A DNA stretch of 40,907 bases from Desulfuromonadales bacterium. Lineage in GTDB: Bacteria > Desulfobacterota > Desulfuromonadia > Desulfuromonadales > DASPGW01. The notes under the pieces were generated by a model. It ran no database searches and had not been told where the DNA came from. It saw only the letters and a program-made list of their open reading frames with translations. The number at the start of each line of letters is the position of its first letter. The stretch's first letter is position 1. Positions 1-7,840 of this stretch are shown here, one piece after another. The stretch spans positions 1-40,907 of the forward strand of contig DASPGW010000019.1 in assembly GCA_035620395.1 (NCBI GenBank), given 5' to 3'. A program made the position numbers and the translations under genes.

Positions 1-1463
1 AAGAGGGCCCGCTGCACCAGTTGGAGAAAGACCGAAGGGTAGAAAAACAGCAGAAGCGAGCAGAGAGCGGTGACGCTCAGCGGCAACAGGCAGTAAAGGG
101 GCGCCTCGCGGATGCCGCCGGTGGCCTCCCCAGCCGGGGCCGGGGCGAAGAAACCCCGGTAGACAATGGGGAAAAAGTAGGCCGCGTTGAGCAGCGAGCT
201 GCCGAGCAGCACCGCCACCAGAACCATCTGTTCGGCCTCTACCGCCCCGAGCAGAAGGTTCCACTTGCTGAGGAAGCCACCCAGGGGCGGCATGCCGATA
301 ATCGAAAGTGCGCCGAGAAAGAAGGCCGCATAGGTGACCGGCATTTTTCGGCCCAGACCATCCATCTCCGAGATGTATTTCTTGTGGCTGGCTACATAGA
401 TCGCCCCGGCGCAGAAAAAGAGGGTGATCTTGCCGAAGGCATGCATGGCGATGTGCAGCACGCCGCCGGTCATCCCCGCTGCGGAGACCATGCCGGCGCC
501 GAGAATCATGTAGGAGAGCTGGCCGATGGTCGAATAGGCGAGCCGCCGCTTGAGATTGTCCTGGGTCAGGGCGACCAGGGAGGCGAACAGGATGGTGATG
601 GAGACGAAGTAGGTCAGGGCCACGCCGAGGTCAAGACTCCGCAGCAGGTCGGGACCGAAAATATCGAAGATCACCCGCAGGATCGAGAAAACCCCGACCT
701 TGACCACCGCCACGCCGTGCAAAAAGGAACTCACCGGCGTCGGTGCCACCATCGCCGCCGGCAGCCAGCCATGAAACGGCATCACCCCGGCCTTGGCGAA
801 ACCGAGCACGAACAGCAGCAGCAACAGGCTCAGGGTTGCCGGCGAGGCCTTGCCGGCAAGAATCCCGCCGTGGGTGAAGTCAAGGGTTCCGGTCAGCTGG
901 TAAACGATCAGCATCGCCGGCAGCACCAGGCCGATGGAGGTGCCGAGGATGTAGGTCAGATACTTGCGCCCCGAGGCTCGCGCCTCGGCGTTCTGCTCGT
1001 GGGTGACCAGCGGATAGGTCGACAGCGAAAGGACCTCGTAGAAGAGGTACAGGGTCAGCAGGTTGGCGGAAAAGGCGACGCCGATGGTGGCGGCGATGGC
1101 GACAGCGAAGGAGGCGAAGTAACGGGTCTGGTCGTGCTCCTTGAGGGCCCGCATGTAGCCGATGGAATAGATGGAGGTGAAGATCCAGAGAAACGAGGCG
1201 ACCAGCGCGAAAAACATCCCCAGGGCATCGACCCGCAACTGGATGGGCACGCCTGGCAACACCTCAGCCAGGGTGAGGACGAAACCACCACCAGCCAGCA
1301 CTGCCGGCAACATCGAGGCGACTATAGTGAACATGCCGACGCCTGCCAGCAGTGTCCAGCTCTCACGCAGATTGGGAGTGCGTCCGGAGAGCATGATCGG
1401 CACGGTAGCGAGCAAGGGGAGCATGACGGCCGCCAGCGGCCAGAAGGAATGGGCGTAGACCAT
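1..1463 (-). CDS. NuoL/M/N-like proton-channel subunit of the Mrp antiporter (partial, runs off left edge)
   Basis: An open frame reads on the minus strand from an ATG at 1463 to the window edge without a stop, giving about 487 residues of a very hydrophobic protein that resembles MrpA/MrpD and NuoL/M/N. It is probably an inner-membrane proton/cation channel subunit. Visible family landmarks are the TM5 glutamate in YLFYEVLSLSTYP (about residue 143), a conserved lysine before MPFHGWLP, and the LAYSTIGQLSYM segment. It is the last visible gene of the operon, 69 bases after mrpD. The ribosome site before the ATG is poor, so the start is less certain than the frame. Because MrpA is otherwise missing as one protein here, this subunit may replace its N-terminal domain, though that is inference. 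The C-terminus is outside the window. Confidence 0.85.
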   Translation of the reverse strand, partial: MVYAHSFWPLAAVMLPLLATVPIMLSGRTPNLRESWTLLAGVGMFTIVASMLPAVLAGGGFVLTLAEVLPGVPIQLRVDALGMFFALVASFLWIFTSIYSIGYMRALKEHDQTRYFASFAVAIAATIGVAFSANLLTLYLFYEVLSLSTYPLVTHEQNAEARASGRKYLTYILGTSIGLVLPAMLIVYQLTGTLDFTHGGILAGKASPATLSLLLLLFVLGFAKAGVMPFHGWLPAAMVAPTPVSSFLHGVAVVKVGVFSILRVIFDIFGPDLLRSLDLGVALTYFVSITILFASLVALTQDNLKRRLAYSTIGQLSYMILGAGMVSAAGMTGGVLHIAMHAFGKITLFFCAGAIYVASHKKYISEMDGLGRKMPVTYAAFFLGALSIIGMPPLGGFLSKWNLLLGAVEAEQMVLVAVLLGSSLLNAAYFFPIVYRGFFAPAPAGEATGGIREAPLYCLLPLSVTALCSLLLFFYPSVFLQLVQRAL

Positions 1464-1532
1464 GATTTATCCAGCATCCATTAGGAAAGACATCAAGGGG
1501 AGCGTTATTACGGCCCTCCCCTGCAAGGCAGG

Positions 1533-3038
1533 CTAGAACCCTCCAGGAATCGCCATCCGGATCACCCCGCTGACCAGTGGCCCGGAGCCGAAACCGACCG
1601 CGATCAGAGCAAGCGCCGCCAGCACGACCGGTGCGAGCATCAGCAGCGGCGCTTCCTCAACCTGGAGCGCCGCATGCCCGTGGTCATGGCCGTGGCCGTG
1701 GCCCGCCTCGCCGGTGCGGAAGTAGGCGATCTCGATGATGCGGAAAAACAGCACCGCGTTCACCAGGCTGCTGAACAGCAAGGCCGCCACATATCCCCAC
1801 TGCCCTGCCTCGATGCCGCCCAGCAGCAGGTACCATTTGCTGAAAAAACCGGCCGTCGGCGGTACCCCGATCATCGAAAAGGCGCCGACGGTGAAGGCGG
1901 CCATGGTAATCGGCATCCGCCGGTACAACCCCTTGAGGCGGCCAAACTCGAGACTGCCGGTGCGATAGGCGATGGCCGCGGCGGCCAGGAAGAGGCAGAG
2001 GGTCATCAAGGCATCGTTGACGATGTGCAGGATGGCTCCGGTCATTCCCTGGGTGTTGGCGAGCCAGACCCCGCCGACCATGTAGCCGACCTCGGCCACG
2101 ATGATATAGGTCAGCATCCGCTTCAAATCCCGCTGGGCCAGGGCCAGGGCCGATGCGCAGACGATCCCCAGGGCCGCGGCCCAGACGATGAGCGATTGCA
2201 CACCGGCATGCTGGACGAACTCGTATTCCGGGGAGAAGATGGAAAACATCACCCGGATCATCAGGAAGACCGTGACCTTGGTCATCAGCGGTGCGATCAT
2301 CACACCGGCCCCGGATGGCGCCAGGGAATAGGCGTTGGGGAGCCAGCCGTGCAGGGGGAAGAAACCCATCTTGATCCACAGCCCGACCAGGATGAAGGCG
2401 AAGGCGGTGGCGAGGGCGGCGCCCGCCGGCATACCGGCAAGGATGCGGGCAATGTCCGCCATGTTCAGAGAGCCGGTGAGCAGATAGAGGTAGCCGACCC
2501 CCAGCAGATAAAAGCAGGCGCCAATCGAGCCCATGATGATGTAGTTGAAACTCGCCAGCGGCGCCCGGCCCCGGCCGATGCCGATCAGCCCGTAGGTGGT
2601 GATGGAGGTGATCTCCAGCAGGACGTAGAGATTGAAGGCGTCGCCGGTCAGCGCCAGCCCATTAAGGCCGGCGATGAGGATCAGGTACATGGTGAAGAAG
2701 AGATACTCGCGTCCCGGCAGCTCGCGCTCAACGCTCGGCAGGGCGGAGCAAGTCGCAGTCATGGCGACCGCCGAGATGAGGAGCAACATCAGGGCGCCAA
2801 GGGGATCGACCACCAATTCGATGCCGTAGGGTGCCCGCCAGCCGCCGACCACATAGTGCAGCGTTCCCTCGCGTAAGATCCGGGCCAGAACGAAGAAGGC
2901 GCCAATGGTGGAGAAGGCCAGGGAGCCGAGCACGATGGGCGCTATCCAGGTGCGGGAGGAACGCCCCAGAATGTTGACGAAGAAGGCGGCCAGCAGAGGC
3001 ACCGCCATAACGAAAACGTGCAGGTTCTGTCCGCTCAT
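1533..3038 (-). CDS. mrpD: Mrp antiporter subunit D (MrpD/MnhD)
   Basis: The 501-residue product is a NuoN/NuoM-like multi-spanning membrane protein, the proton-conducting core subunit D of Mrp-type Na+(K+)/H+ antiporters. Seen in the sequence are the TM5 glutamate in the FNLYVLLEITSITTYG region (E142), the TM7 lysine in GLWIKMGFFPLHGWLP (K223) and the RDLKRMLTYIIVAEVGYM segment. These match the charged-residue pattern used for proton translocation in this family. Its start overlaps the last codons of mrpC by 4 bases, and an AAGG sits 8 bases before the ATG. An oddity is a histidine-rich loop (HGHGHDHGH, residues 447-455) between late membrane helices, which could bind metal. Length is normal for MrpD. 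Confidence 0.93.
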   Translation of the reverse strand: MSGQNLHVFVMAVPLLAAFFVNILGRSSRTWIAPIVLGSLAFSTIGAFFVLARILREGTLHYVVGGWRAPYGIELVVDPLGALMLLLISAVAMTATCSALPSVERELPGREYLFFTMYLILIAGLNGLALTGDAFNLYVLLEITSITTYGLIGIGRGRAPLASFNYIIMGSIGACFYLLGVGYLYLLTGSLNMADIARILAGMPAGAALATAFAFILVGLWIKMGFFPLHGWLPNAYSLAPSGAGVMIAPLMTKVTVFLMIRVMFSIFSPEYEFVQHAGVQSLIVWAAALGIVCASALALAQRDLKRMLTYIIVAEVGYMVGGVWLANTQGMTGAILHIVNDALMTLCLFLAAAAIAYRTGSLEFGRLKGLYRRMPITMAAFTVGAFSMIGVPPTAGFFSKWYLLLGGIEAGQWGYVAALLFSSLVNAVLFFRIIEIAYFRTGEAGHGHGHDHGHAALQVEEAPLLMLAPVVLAALALIAVGFGSGPLVSGVIRMAIPGGF

Positions 3039-3424
3039 CGGCCGACCTTCTCCAGGATCTCGTCTTCCTCCAGTGTCCCATACTCGCGATAGATACGCAG
3101 GAGCATGGCGAGGGCGACGCCGGTAACGCTCACCCCGACGACGATGGCGGTCAGCATCAGCACGTGCGGCAGGGGGTTGACGATCGTGGCCGGGTCCACC
3201 CCGTACTTCAAAGCTGTATATTTGTCGAGGATCGGAATGGCCCCGCCCCGTTTCACCCCGGTGGAGACATAGAACAAGATGATGGCGGTCTGGAAAATGT
3301 TCAGCCCGATCAGCTTCTTTACCAGGTTGCGCTTGCCGATCATGGCGTAGAAGCCGATCATCATCAGCACCACGTAGATCCAGTAGTTGTACTTGGCGAC
3401 GATCTCCGCCACGATCCCGTCCAT
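3035..3424 (-). CDS. mrpC: Mrp antiporter subunit C (MrpC/MnhC, NuoK-like)
   Basis: About 129 residues with three predicted membrane helices; the family is homologous to NuoK. The segment KRNLVKKLIGLNIFQTAIILFY carries the conserved membrane region of MrpC, followed by the typical NPLPHVLMLTAIVVG motif (conserved NPLPxALVLTAIVI in MrpC). I chose the ATG at 3424 because a GAGGG lies 8 bases upstream; an ATG at 3439 would overlap mrpB and has no ribosome site. The gene starts directly after the mrpB stop and overlaps mrpD, so the three are probably translationally coupled. It acts in the inner membrane as a small channel-forming subunit of the Mrp complex. Confidence 0.92.
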   Translation of the reverse strand: MDGIVAEIVAKYNYWIYVVLMMIGFYAMIGKRNLVKKLIGLNIFQTAIILFYVSTGVKRGGAIPILDKYTALKYGVDPATIVNPLPHVLMLTAIVVGVSVTGVALAMLLRIYREYGTLEEDEILEKVGR

Positions 3425-3425
3425 C

Positions 3426-3905
3426 TCAGAGTCCCTCATCCATGTTGCCGGCTGAACCGAGATCCCAGAAAAGGGATACCATGATGCTCATGACCGCCAG
3501 GCCCACGCCCAGTTCGACGATGAATACCCCAAGCGAGCGCCATTCCGCCGCTTCCATGGGGATGAGGACGGTAAAGGCGGTGTAATCGAGGAAGAGCCCG
3601 CCAAGGATGGCAGTCAAGGCCGCGGTTCCACAGTAGATGAGCACGCCGATATTGCCGACAATGGCGTTGGCGCGCTCGGAAAAACGGCCAAAGGAGGCGT
3701 CCAGACCGAAGACCAAGGCGTACAGGATGAAGGAGGCGCCGAGGGCCACCCCCCCCTGGAAACCACCGCCGGGGCTGTAATGCCCGTGGGCGATGACGTA
3801 AAGGCCGAAGAGCTGGATGAAAGGGACCATCAGCCGCACCGACATCTGGGTGATAAGGCTTTCGCCGATCAACTTCCCGCCGCGGCGTTCCTGCACGACT
3901 TTCAC
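3426..3905 (-). CDS. mrpB: Mrp antiporter subunit B (MrpB/MnhB)
   Basis: A 159-residue membrane protein of the MnhB family. The HGHYSPGGGFQGG segment near residues 40-52 is the hallmark of this subunit (GHxxPGGGFQGG), and four hydrophobic helices follow. A GTG at 3905 is the likely start: a GGAGG lies 8 bases upstream and the preceding gene ends by overlap at 3902. No ATG is available before the conserved region. MrpB is needed for assembly and ion transport in Mrp complexes. Its neighbours fit the conserved order B-C-D. Confidence 0.92.
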   Translation of the reverse strand: MKVVQERRGGKLIGESLITQMSVRLMVPFIQLFGLYVIAHGHYSPGGGFQGGVALGASFILYALVFGLDASFGRFSERANAIVGNIGVLIYCGTAALTAILGGLFLDYTAFTVLIPMEAAEWRSLGVFIVELGVGLAVMSIMVSLFWDLGSAGNMDEGL

Positions 3906-4174
3906 GTTTTCGACCTCCGCAGCACGCTGATCACAACCAGGCCGGCGCAGTAGATGACCACCGTCTCGAACATGGTGTCGTAGCCGCGGTAATCGGCCAC
4001 CACCGCGGTAACGATGTTGGGGACGTGCGTTTCCGGCACCGTCTGCTGGATATAGTAAGGGGAAAGGTGGCGGTTGGGAGGAGACTCCGGATCTCCCCAG
4101 GCGGCAAAATCCTGCGTGCCGTAGAGGAGGATTGCCCCGGTGACGAGGGTTGCCAAAAGGGCCAGCGCTTTCAA
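3902..4174 (-). CDS. MbhE-like subunit (C-terminal MrpA segment encoded as a separate gene)
   Basis: A 90-residue protein with one N-terminal and one C-terminal membrane helix around a soluble stretch (SPYYIQQTVPETHVPNIVTA). This stretch resembles the end of MrpA and the MbhE/hydrogenase subunit E family, in which the motif ...TxxPNIVTAVLxDYRGxDTxxE recurs; here it reads NIVTAVVADYRGYDTMFET. The start appears to be TTG at 4174, because AAGGAG lies 6 bases upstream and the TTG overlaps the previous stop (TTGA); no ATG fits. In most bacteria this domain is fused to MrpA, whereas here it is an independent cistron as in archaeal Mbh and Mrp clusters. Confidence 0.8.
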   Translation of the reverse strand: MKALALLATLVTGAILLYGTQDFAAWGDPESPPNRHLSPYYIQQTVPETHVPNIVTAVVADYRGYDTMFETVVIYCAGLVVISVLRRSKT

Positions 4175-4416
4175 TCCTTGCTCCTTCGCGTGGTGCGCAG
4201 AATGGCGCCGATGAACAACACGGTACTGACTCCGGCACCGACCGTGGCCTCGGTAAAGGCGACGTCGACCGCCCCCATTTCCGCCCACAGCAGGCACATA
4301 AGGAAGCTGTAGACGCCGAAGATGACGGTGGCCGAAAGCAGGTCCCGCACGGAGATTGCGGCCACCGCGCAGATTACGACCAGAACCAGAATGAGCAGAT
4401 CCAGTTGCCAGGTCAT
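4171..4416 (-). CDS. DUF4040 / MbhD-like subunit of the Mrp complex
   Basis: An 81-residue, three-helix membrane protein. The sequence MGAVDVAFTEATVGAGVST is the typical DUF4040/MbhD signature (DVAxTEAAVGAG), which in canonical MrpA forms the segment after the NuoL-like domain. The ATG at 4416 has AAGGAG 9 bases upstream and overlaps the mrpG stop as ATGA. It lies between mrpG and the MbhE-like gene, as in Mbh clusters. Its family role is structural support of the ion path. Confidence 0.83.
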   Translation of the reverse strand: MTWQLDLLILVLVVICAVAAISVRDLLSATVIFGVYSFLMCLLWAEMGAVDVAFTEATVGAGVSTVLFIGAILRTTRRSKD

Positions 4417-4736
4417 TTGGTCTTCTTCTCCTTGGTCCAAGGTTGAACCCCGCGGCTCAGCGCCGCCTCGGTGAGGGCGTGCGTAGCGGTGGGACTGGCG
4501 ACAAAGATGAAGCCGGCGATCGCCAGAATCTTGATGCTGACCAGGACGTTGGCCAGGGTCAGCGGCTGCAGGTTGTAGAGGGCGATCCCGAACAGGACCA
4601 GGACCGCCGCCAGCGAGTCGCATTTGCCGGCGGCCTGCATCCGGGTGTAGAAATCCGGCAGGCGCAGCACCCCCAGTACCCCGGCGGCGAAAAAGAAGAG
4701 CCCCAGCACGATCAGGACGACAGCAATAGTGGTCAT
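4413..4736 (-). CDS. mrpG: Mrp antiporter subunit G (MrpG/MnhG)
   Basis: A 107-residue protein with three membrane helices. The segment GVLGVLRLPDFYTRMQAAGKCDSL matches the MnhG signature (GxLRxPDxYxRxHAAxKxxTLG). Its start overlaps the mrpF stop by 4 bases and its stop overlaps the DUF4040 gene, consistent with one polycistronic, translationally coupled message. It acts in the inner membrane as a small accessory subunit of the antiporter. Confidence 0.93.
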   Translation of the reverse strand: MTTIAVVLIVLGLFFFAAGVLGVLRLPDFYTRMQAAGKCDSLAAVLVLFGIALYNLQPLTLANVLVSIKILAIAGFIFVASPTATHALTEAALSRGVQPWTKEKKTK

Positions 4737-5032
4737 GCCTGACCCCCTTCACTCTCGTCTTCCAGGTGGACCGCCTTGCGCCTGAGGAAATACTTGGTCG
4801 CGCCGAGAGTGGCGATGAAATTGAGCAGCGCGTAAGCGATGGCGATGTCAACGAACATGCCGACATTGTTGTAGAGCAGGCCGATCAGCAGCAGCAGCAC
4901 GGTGGTCTTGGTGCCGATCATGTTGCCGCCGAGGATCCGGTCGAGGACCGTCGGTCCGCCGACCGCCCGCACCAGGCAGAGAAGCATCAGCAGCAGCAGG
5001 ACCAGGCCGGCGGCGAGGAAGAAATTCGGCAT
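4733..5032 (-). CDS. mrpF: Mrp antiporter subunit F (MrpF/MnhF)
   Basis: A 99-residue protein with three hydrophobic helices. The RAVGGPTVLDRILGGNMIGTKTT region is the conserved MnhF motif (GPTxxDRVLxxNxxGT). The ATG at 5032 shares one base with the mrpE stop (TGATG). The C-terminal tail is charged (EDESEGG). Family, size and gene order all agree. Confidence 0.93.
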   Translation of the reverse strand: MPNFFLAAGLVLLLLMLLCLVRAVGGPTVLDRILGGNMIGTKTTVLLLLIGLLYNNVGMFVDIAIAYALLNFIATLGATKYFLRRKAVHLEDESEGGQA

Positions 5033-5514
5033 CAGACGCTCCTCTCCAGTGCCCGGGCCACTCGCTGCTCCATCTCGCCGGGCAACGACTCGGCCGAGCT
5101 GCGGGTCAGGGCATAGACGGTGAATTCGTCATCGTCGATGCTGACGGTGATGGTGGCCGGGGTCAGGGTGATCGACTGGGCGAAGGTAACCTTGGAGATG
5201 GGACGTTTCAGGGTGGTTTTGAAACGGATCAGGGAGGGATCGATCAGGTCGAGCATCCTGGGATGGAGCACGACGTAGGCCACATGAAGATTGGCCAGAA
5301 CGATTTCCTTGAACAGATAAGGGAGATAGAGGAGGATTCCGACCAGGTCGCGTGTCCAGGTGCGTGCTTCGCCTTCCTTGAAGAGCAGGTCATGGCTGAA
5401 ATGGGCCACCAGCAGACAGGAGAGGACGCCCAGGGAAAGATGAAAGGCGTCGAACATCCCCGACATGACCACCCAGAAGACAAGCATGACCAAAAAAGTG
5501 GCAACCCTGGCCAT
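5032..5514 (-). CDS. mrpE: Mrp antiporter subunit E (MrpE/MnhE)
   Basis: About 160 residues: two N-terminal membrane helices, then a cytoplasmic domain containing SITLTPATITVSIDDDEFTVYAL, which matches the MnhE pattern (SITLTPGTxTV). It is the first gene of the mrp operon. Two starts are possible, GTG at 5517 and ATG at 5514; a GAGG lies 6 or 9 bases upstream respectively, and the ATG is preferred. The upstream 300 bases must hold the operon promoter, but I could not place one convincingly on this strand. Confidence 0.92.
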   Translation of the reverse strand: MARVATFLVMLVFWVVMSGMFDAFHLSLGVLSCLLVAHFSHDLLFKEGEARTWTRDLVGILLYLPYLFKEIVLANLHVAYVVLHPRMLDLIDPSLIRFKTTLKRPISKVTFAQSITLTPATITVSIDDDEFTVYALTRSSAESLPGEMEQRVARALERSV

Positions 5515-5822
5515 CACCGCAACCCTCGCAAAATAGATTAAAACAACGCTTTATCCCGCCGCGGAACAGTGTGCACTCGAAACGAGCGCCGACAGCGGTT
5601 AAGCGAATGAAGCCTCCAGCAAAATCGGGACCGGGCCCGCATGGCAGAAATAAAACGCCCGAGTTTTTTAGCATGCCTTGCCGAAAGAGGTCAAGCAAAT
5701 CCGGCACGGCCGGTAGCCCTTGCCTCGATGCCCCCGCTACCGTATAATCGGACGCGCTTCGGGCACTTGCGGCCTGTGATTTTTTCAGAACGTTATTTTA
5801 CCGAATCGAAAGTGGGGTTCTG
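5515..5822. other. Divergent intergenic region between mrpE and the nitrilase gene
   Basis: No convincing gene is present in these 308 bases. A 60-codon open frame on the plus strand (5641-5823) contains the likely promoter of the next gene and has no ribosome site, so it is not taken as coding. The left half should contain the mrp operon promoter, but no clear -35/-10 pair was found there. Confidence 0.6.
5720..5748 (+). promoter_or_regulatory. Sigma-70-type promoter of the nitrilase gene
   Basis: TTGCCT at 5720-5725, a 17-base spacer, and a perfect TATAAT at 5743-5748. It lies about 70 bases before the nitrilase start codon and is the best match in the divergent gap. Confidence 0.6.
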
Positions 5823-6614
5823 ATGGAGCGGAAAATTTGTGCGGCGACGGTGCAGTTCAACATCAGCATGGGAGGAATCGACCAGAACCTGCAGAAGGCC
5901 CTGGCGGGGATTCGCCGGGTTCGGGAAAAGGATGCCCGGCTGGCCGTCCTGCCGGAGATGTGGAGCACCGGCTACGACTACAAGCGCCTGGCGGCGCTGG
6001 CCGAGGAAACGCCGCGGGTGATTGCCGCCCTAGGTCAACTTACTGCCGAACTGGAAATGGTGGTGGTCGGCAGCCTGCCGGAGAAGGTCGATGGGACCAT
6101 CTATAACACCGCCTGGGTCATCGACCGCGGCAAAGTCGCCGGCAGCTACCGCAAGCTCCACCTCTTCTCCACCATGGGCGAAGACCGTTTTCTCGGCGCC
6201 GGCGACCGGACTCTGGTCGTCCCTACGTCGGTGGGCCGGCTCGGGGTCGCCATCTGCTACGATCTACGCTTTCCCGAACTGTTCCGTAAACTGGCCCTCG
6301 AAGGGGCCGAAATCCTCTGCCTCCCCGCCGAGTGGCCGAAACCACGGCAGGAGCATTGGCGCACCCTGCTGCGGGCGCGGGCGATCGAGAACCAGTTTTT
6401 CGTCGCTGCCGCCAATTGCTGCGGTCTCCAGGGGAAGCTCGATTTCTTCGGCATGAGCCTGCTGATCTCCCCCCGCGGCGAAATCCTGGCAGAAGGCGGC
6501 GAGAGCGAAACCGAGCTCACCGCCCTTTTCGATTTCGAGGAGATGGCCTCCTACCGCTTCCAGATTCCCTGCTTCCGCGACCGCCGTCCCGAGGTCTACG
6601 GTACCCTGCCCTGA
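5823..6614 (+). CDS. Carbon-nitrogen hydrolase (nitrilase superfamily, omega-amidase YafV/NIT2-like)
   Basis: A 263-residue cytoplasmic enzyme of the nitrilase superfamily. The catalytic triad is visible: Glu45 in LPEMW, Lys111 in YRKLHLF and Cys145 in AICYDLRFPE. The YRKxHLF and CYDLRFPE contexts are those of NIT2/YafV-type omega-amidases, which hydrolyse alpha-ketoglutaramate or alpha-ketosuccinamate, so that is the best functional guess; other small amides remain possible. Length is typical (255-280). The gene stands alone, has its own promoter at 5720-5748, and is followed by a strong hairpin. Only a weak GGGG serves as ribosome site. Confidence 0.88.
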   Translation: MERKICAATVQFNISMGGIDQNLQKALAGIRRVREKDARLAVLPEMWSTGYDYKRLAALAEETPRVIAALGQLTAELEMVVVGSLPEKVDGTIYNTAWVIDRGKVAGSYRKLHLFSTMGEDRFLGAGDRTLVVPTSVGRLGVAICYDLRFPELFRKLALEGAEILCLPAEWPKPRQEHWRTLLRARAIENQFFVAAANCCGLQGKLDFFGMSLLISPRGEILAEGGESETELTALFDFEEMASYRFQIPCFRDRRPEVYGTLP

Positions 6615-6635
6615 AGTCACGCCCCTGTTGGACAC

Positions 6636-6668
6636 GAAGGCCCCGTTGGCCAAGCCAGCGGGGCCTTC
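6636..6668 (+). terminator. Hairpin terminator after the nitrilase gene
   Basis: GAAGGCCCCG (6636-6645) pairs with CGGGGCCTTC (6659-6668), and TTGGC/GCCAG extend the stem inward around a CAA loop. The stem is about 15 base pairs. The following sequence is only moderately T-rich. It lies between convergent genes and could serve both. Confidence 0.6.
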
Positions 6669-6735
6669 ATCTGTTCTGACCAAAACCTGTTTTGAAAACA
6701 TTCATGTTGGTGAGCGTCGACACGTCTCTTCGGGA

Positions 6736-7815
6736 CTATCCCTGTCCCGATCTTTGCCGAAAGCTTCGCCACAGGGAAATCGCCAGAGTCAATAGAGTCA
6801 GAGGGATCACGAACCCGGTCATCGCCTGGGTGAGCATCGAAAGCCCGTGATGCTGCATCGCCGTCAGTGCTATAAAAAGGGTGTAGGCGAGATAATAACC
6901 GAGGAAAAGCCCCCCTTCCCAGCGGGCGATGCGGTAGCCGGCAAGAAAGATGGGGAGACAGGCGACCGCGACGGCAATCATGACCGGCAGGTCAAAGGTC
7001 AGGGCGGTTGGCGGAACGGGCACCCCTTCGGGGGTCAGGGCAGCCGTCAGGCCGAGCACCGACAGAATATTGAAGATATTGCTCCCCACCACGTTGCCGA
7101 CGGCAATATCCCGTTGGCCGCGCAGGCTCGCCAGCACCGAGGTGGCCAGCTCGGGCAACGAGGTCCCCACCGCCACCACGGTCAGGCCGATCACCAGATC
7201 GCTCACCCCGAAGAACGTCGCCACCGACACCGCTCCGTCGACGAGCCATTTCGAGCCGACCCCCAGCAGCACCAGCCCCCCCAGTATCTGAAGGATCTGC
7301 GCCCCTCGTCCCGAACGGCCGCCGGCCGGCGGGGCCGCCTCCGGGGACGCCTGCTCGCGGAGCTCCCGCCGGCTGCGGCGCACGGTCCAGACGGTGTAAA
7401 CGATGATGCCGGCGAAAAGCAGCCCGCCCTCCGCCCGGCCGATGGCGCCGTCCAGGGCGAAGAGCGTCAGCAGCAGCGACACGCCGATCATGATCGGTAC
7501 CTCCAGGCGCACCACCTGACGGGAAACGACCAGGGGTGCAACCAAAGCCGAGAGGCCGAGGATCAGCAGCACGTTGCAGATGTTGCTCCCCACGACGTTG
7601 CCGAGGGCGATTCCGGCTTGACCGCTCTGTGCGGAGAGAACGCTGACCGCCAACTCGGGGGCACTGGTGCCGAAGGCCACCACCGTCAGGCCGACGACGA
7701 GAGGGGAGATTCCGCAGTCGGTTGCCAGTTGCGACGCCCCGCGGACCAGCAGTTCGGCGCCGCCGATCAGCAGCGCGAAGCCGGCCAGCAGCAGAATAGC
7801 CATCCAGAGGCTCAT
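6736..7815 (-). CDS. Calcium/sodium antiporter (CaCA family, YrbG-like)
   Basis: A 359-residue inner-membrane protein with the two inverted alpha-repeats of the CaCA family: GTSAPELAVS with GNVVGSNICN in the first half, and GTSLPELATS with GNVVGSNIFN in the second. These carry the Glu and Asn/Ser residues that coordinate calcium and sodium. A charged cytoplasmic loop (SRRELREQASPEAAPP) separates the halves. The ATG at 7815 has an AGGAAAG ribosome site. A 7-base-pair hairpin (6730-6736 with 6744-6750) spans the stop codon. It lies 25 bases after htpX on the same strand and is probably cotranscribed with it. The transported ion is inferred from the family. Confidence 0.92.
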   Translation of the reverse strand: MSLWMAILLLAGFALLIGGAELLVRGASQLATDCGISPLVVGLTVVAFGTSAPELAVSVLSAQSGQAGIALGNVVGSNICNVLLILGLSALVAPLVVSRQVVRLEVPIMIGVSLLLTLFALDGAIGRAEGGLLFAGIIVYTVWTVRRSRRELREQASPEAAPPAGGRSGRGAQILQILGGLVLLGVGSKWLVDGAVSVATFFGVSDLVIGLTVVAVGTSLPELATSVLASLRGQRDIAVGNVVGSNIFNILSVLGLTAALTPEGVPVPPTALTFDLPVMIAVAVACLPIFLAGYRIARWEGGLFLGYYLAYTLFIALTAMQHHGLSMLTQAMTGFVIPLTLLTLAISLWRSFRQRSGQG

Positions 7816-7840
7816 GGTCTTTCCTTTCCTGTCGCCCGCA

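Noticed and set aside
21-1484. Long plus-strand open frame over the first Mrp gene
   Set aside because: It is antisense to a clear membrane protein, is Gln/Gly/His/Arg-rich as expected of GC-rich antisense, and matches no family.
5700-5730. Sigma-54 promoter near GGCACG ... TTGC
   Set aside because: The spacing between GG and GC is 17 bases rather than about 10; the sigma-70 match at 5720-5748 is better.
5641-5823. 60-codon plus-strand frame before the nitrilase
   Set aside because: The best promoter for the nitrilase (5720-5748) lies inside it and it has no ribosome site.
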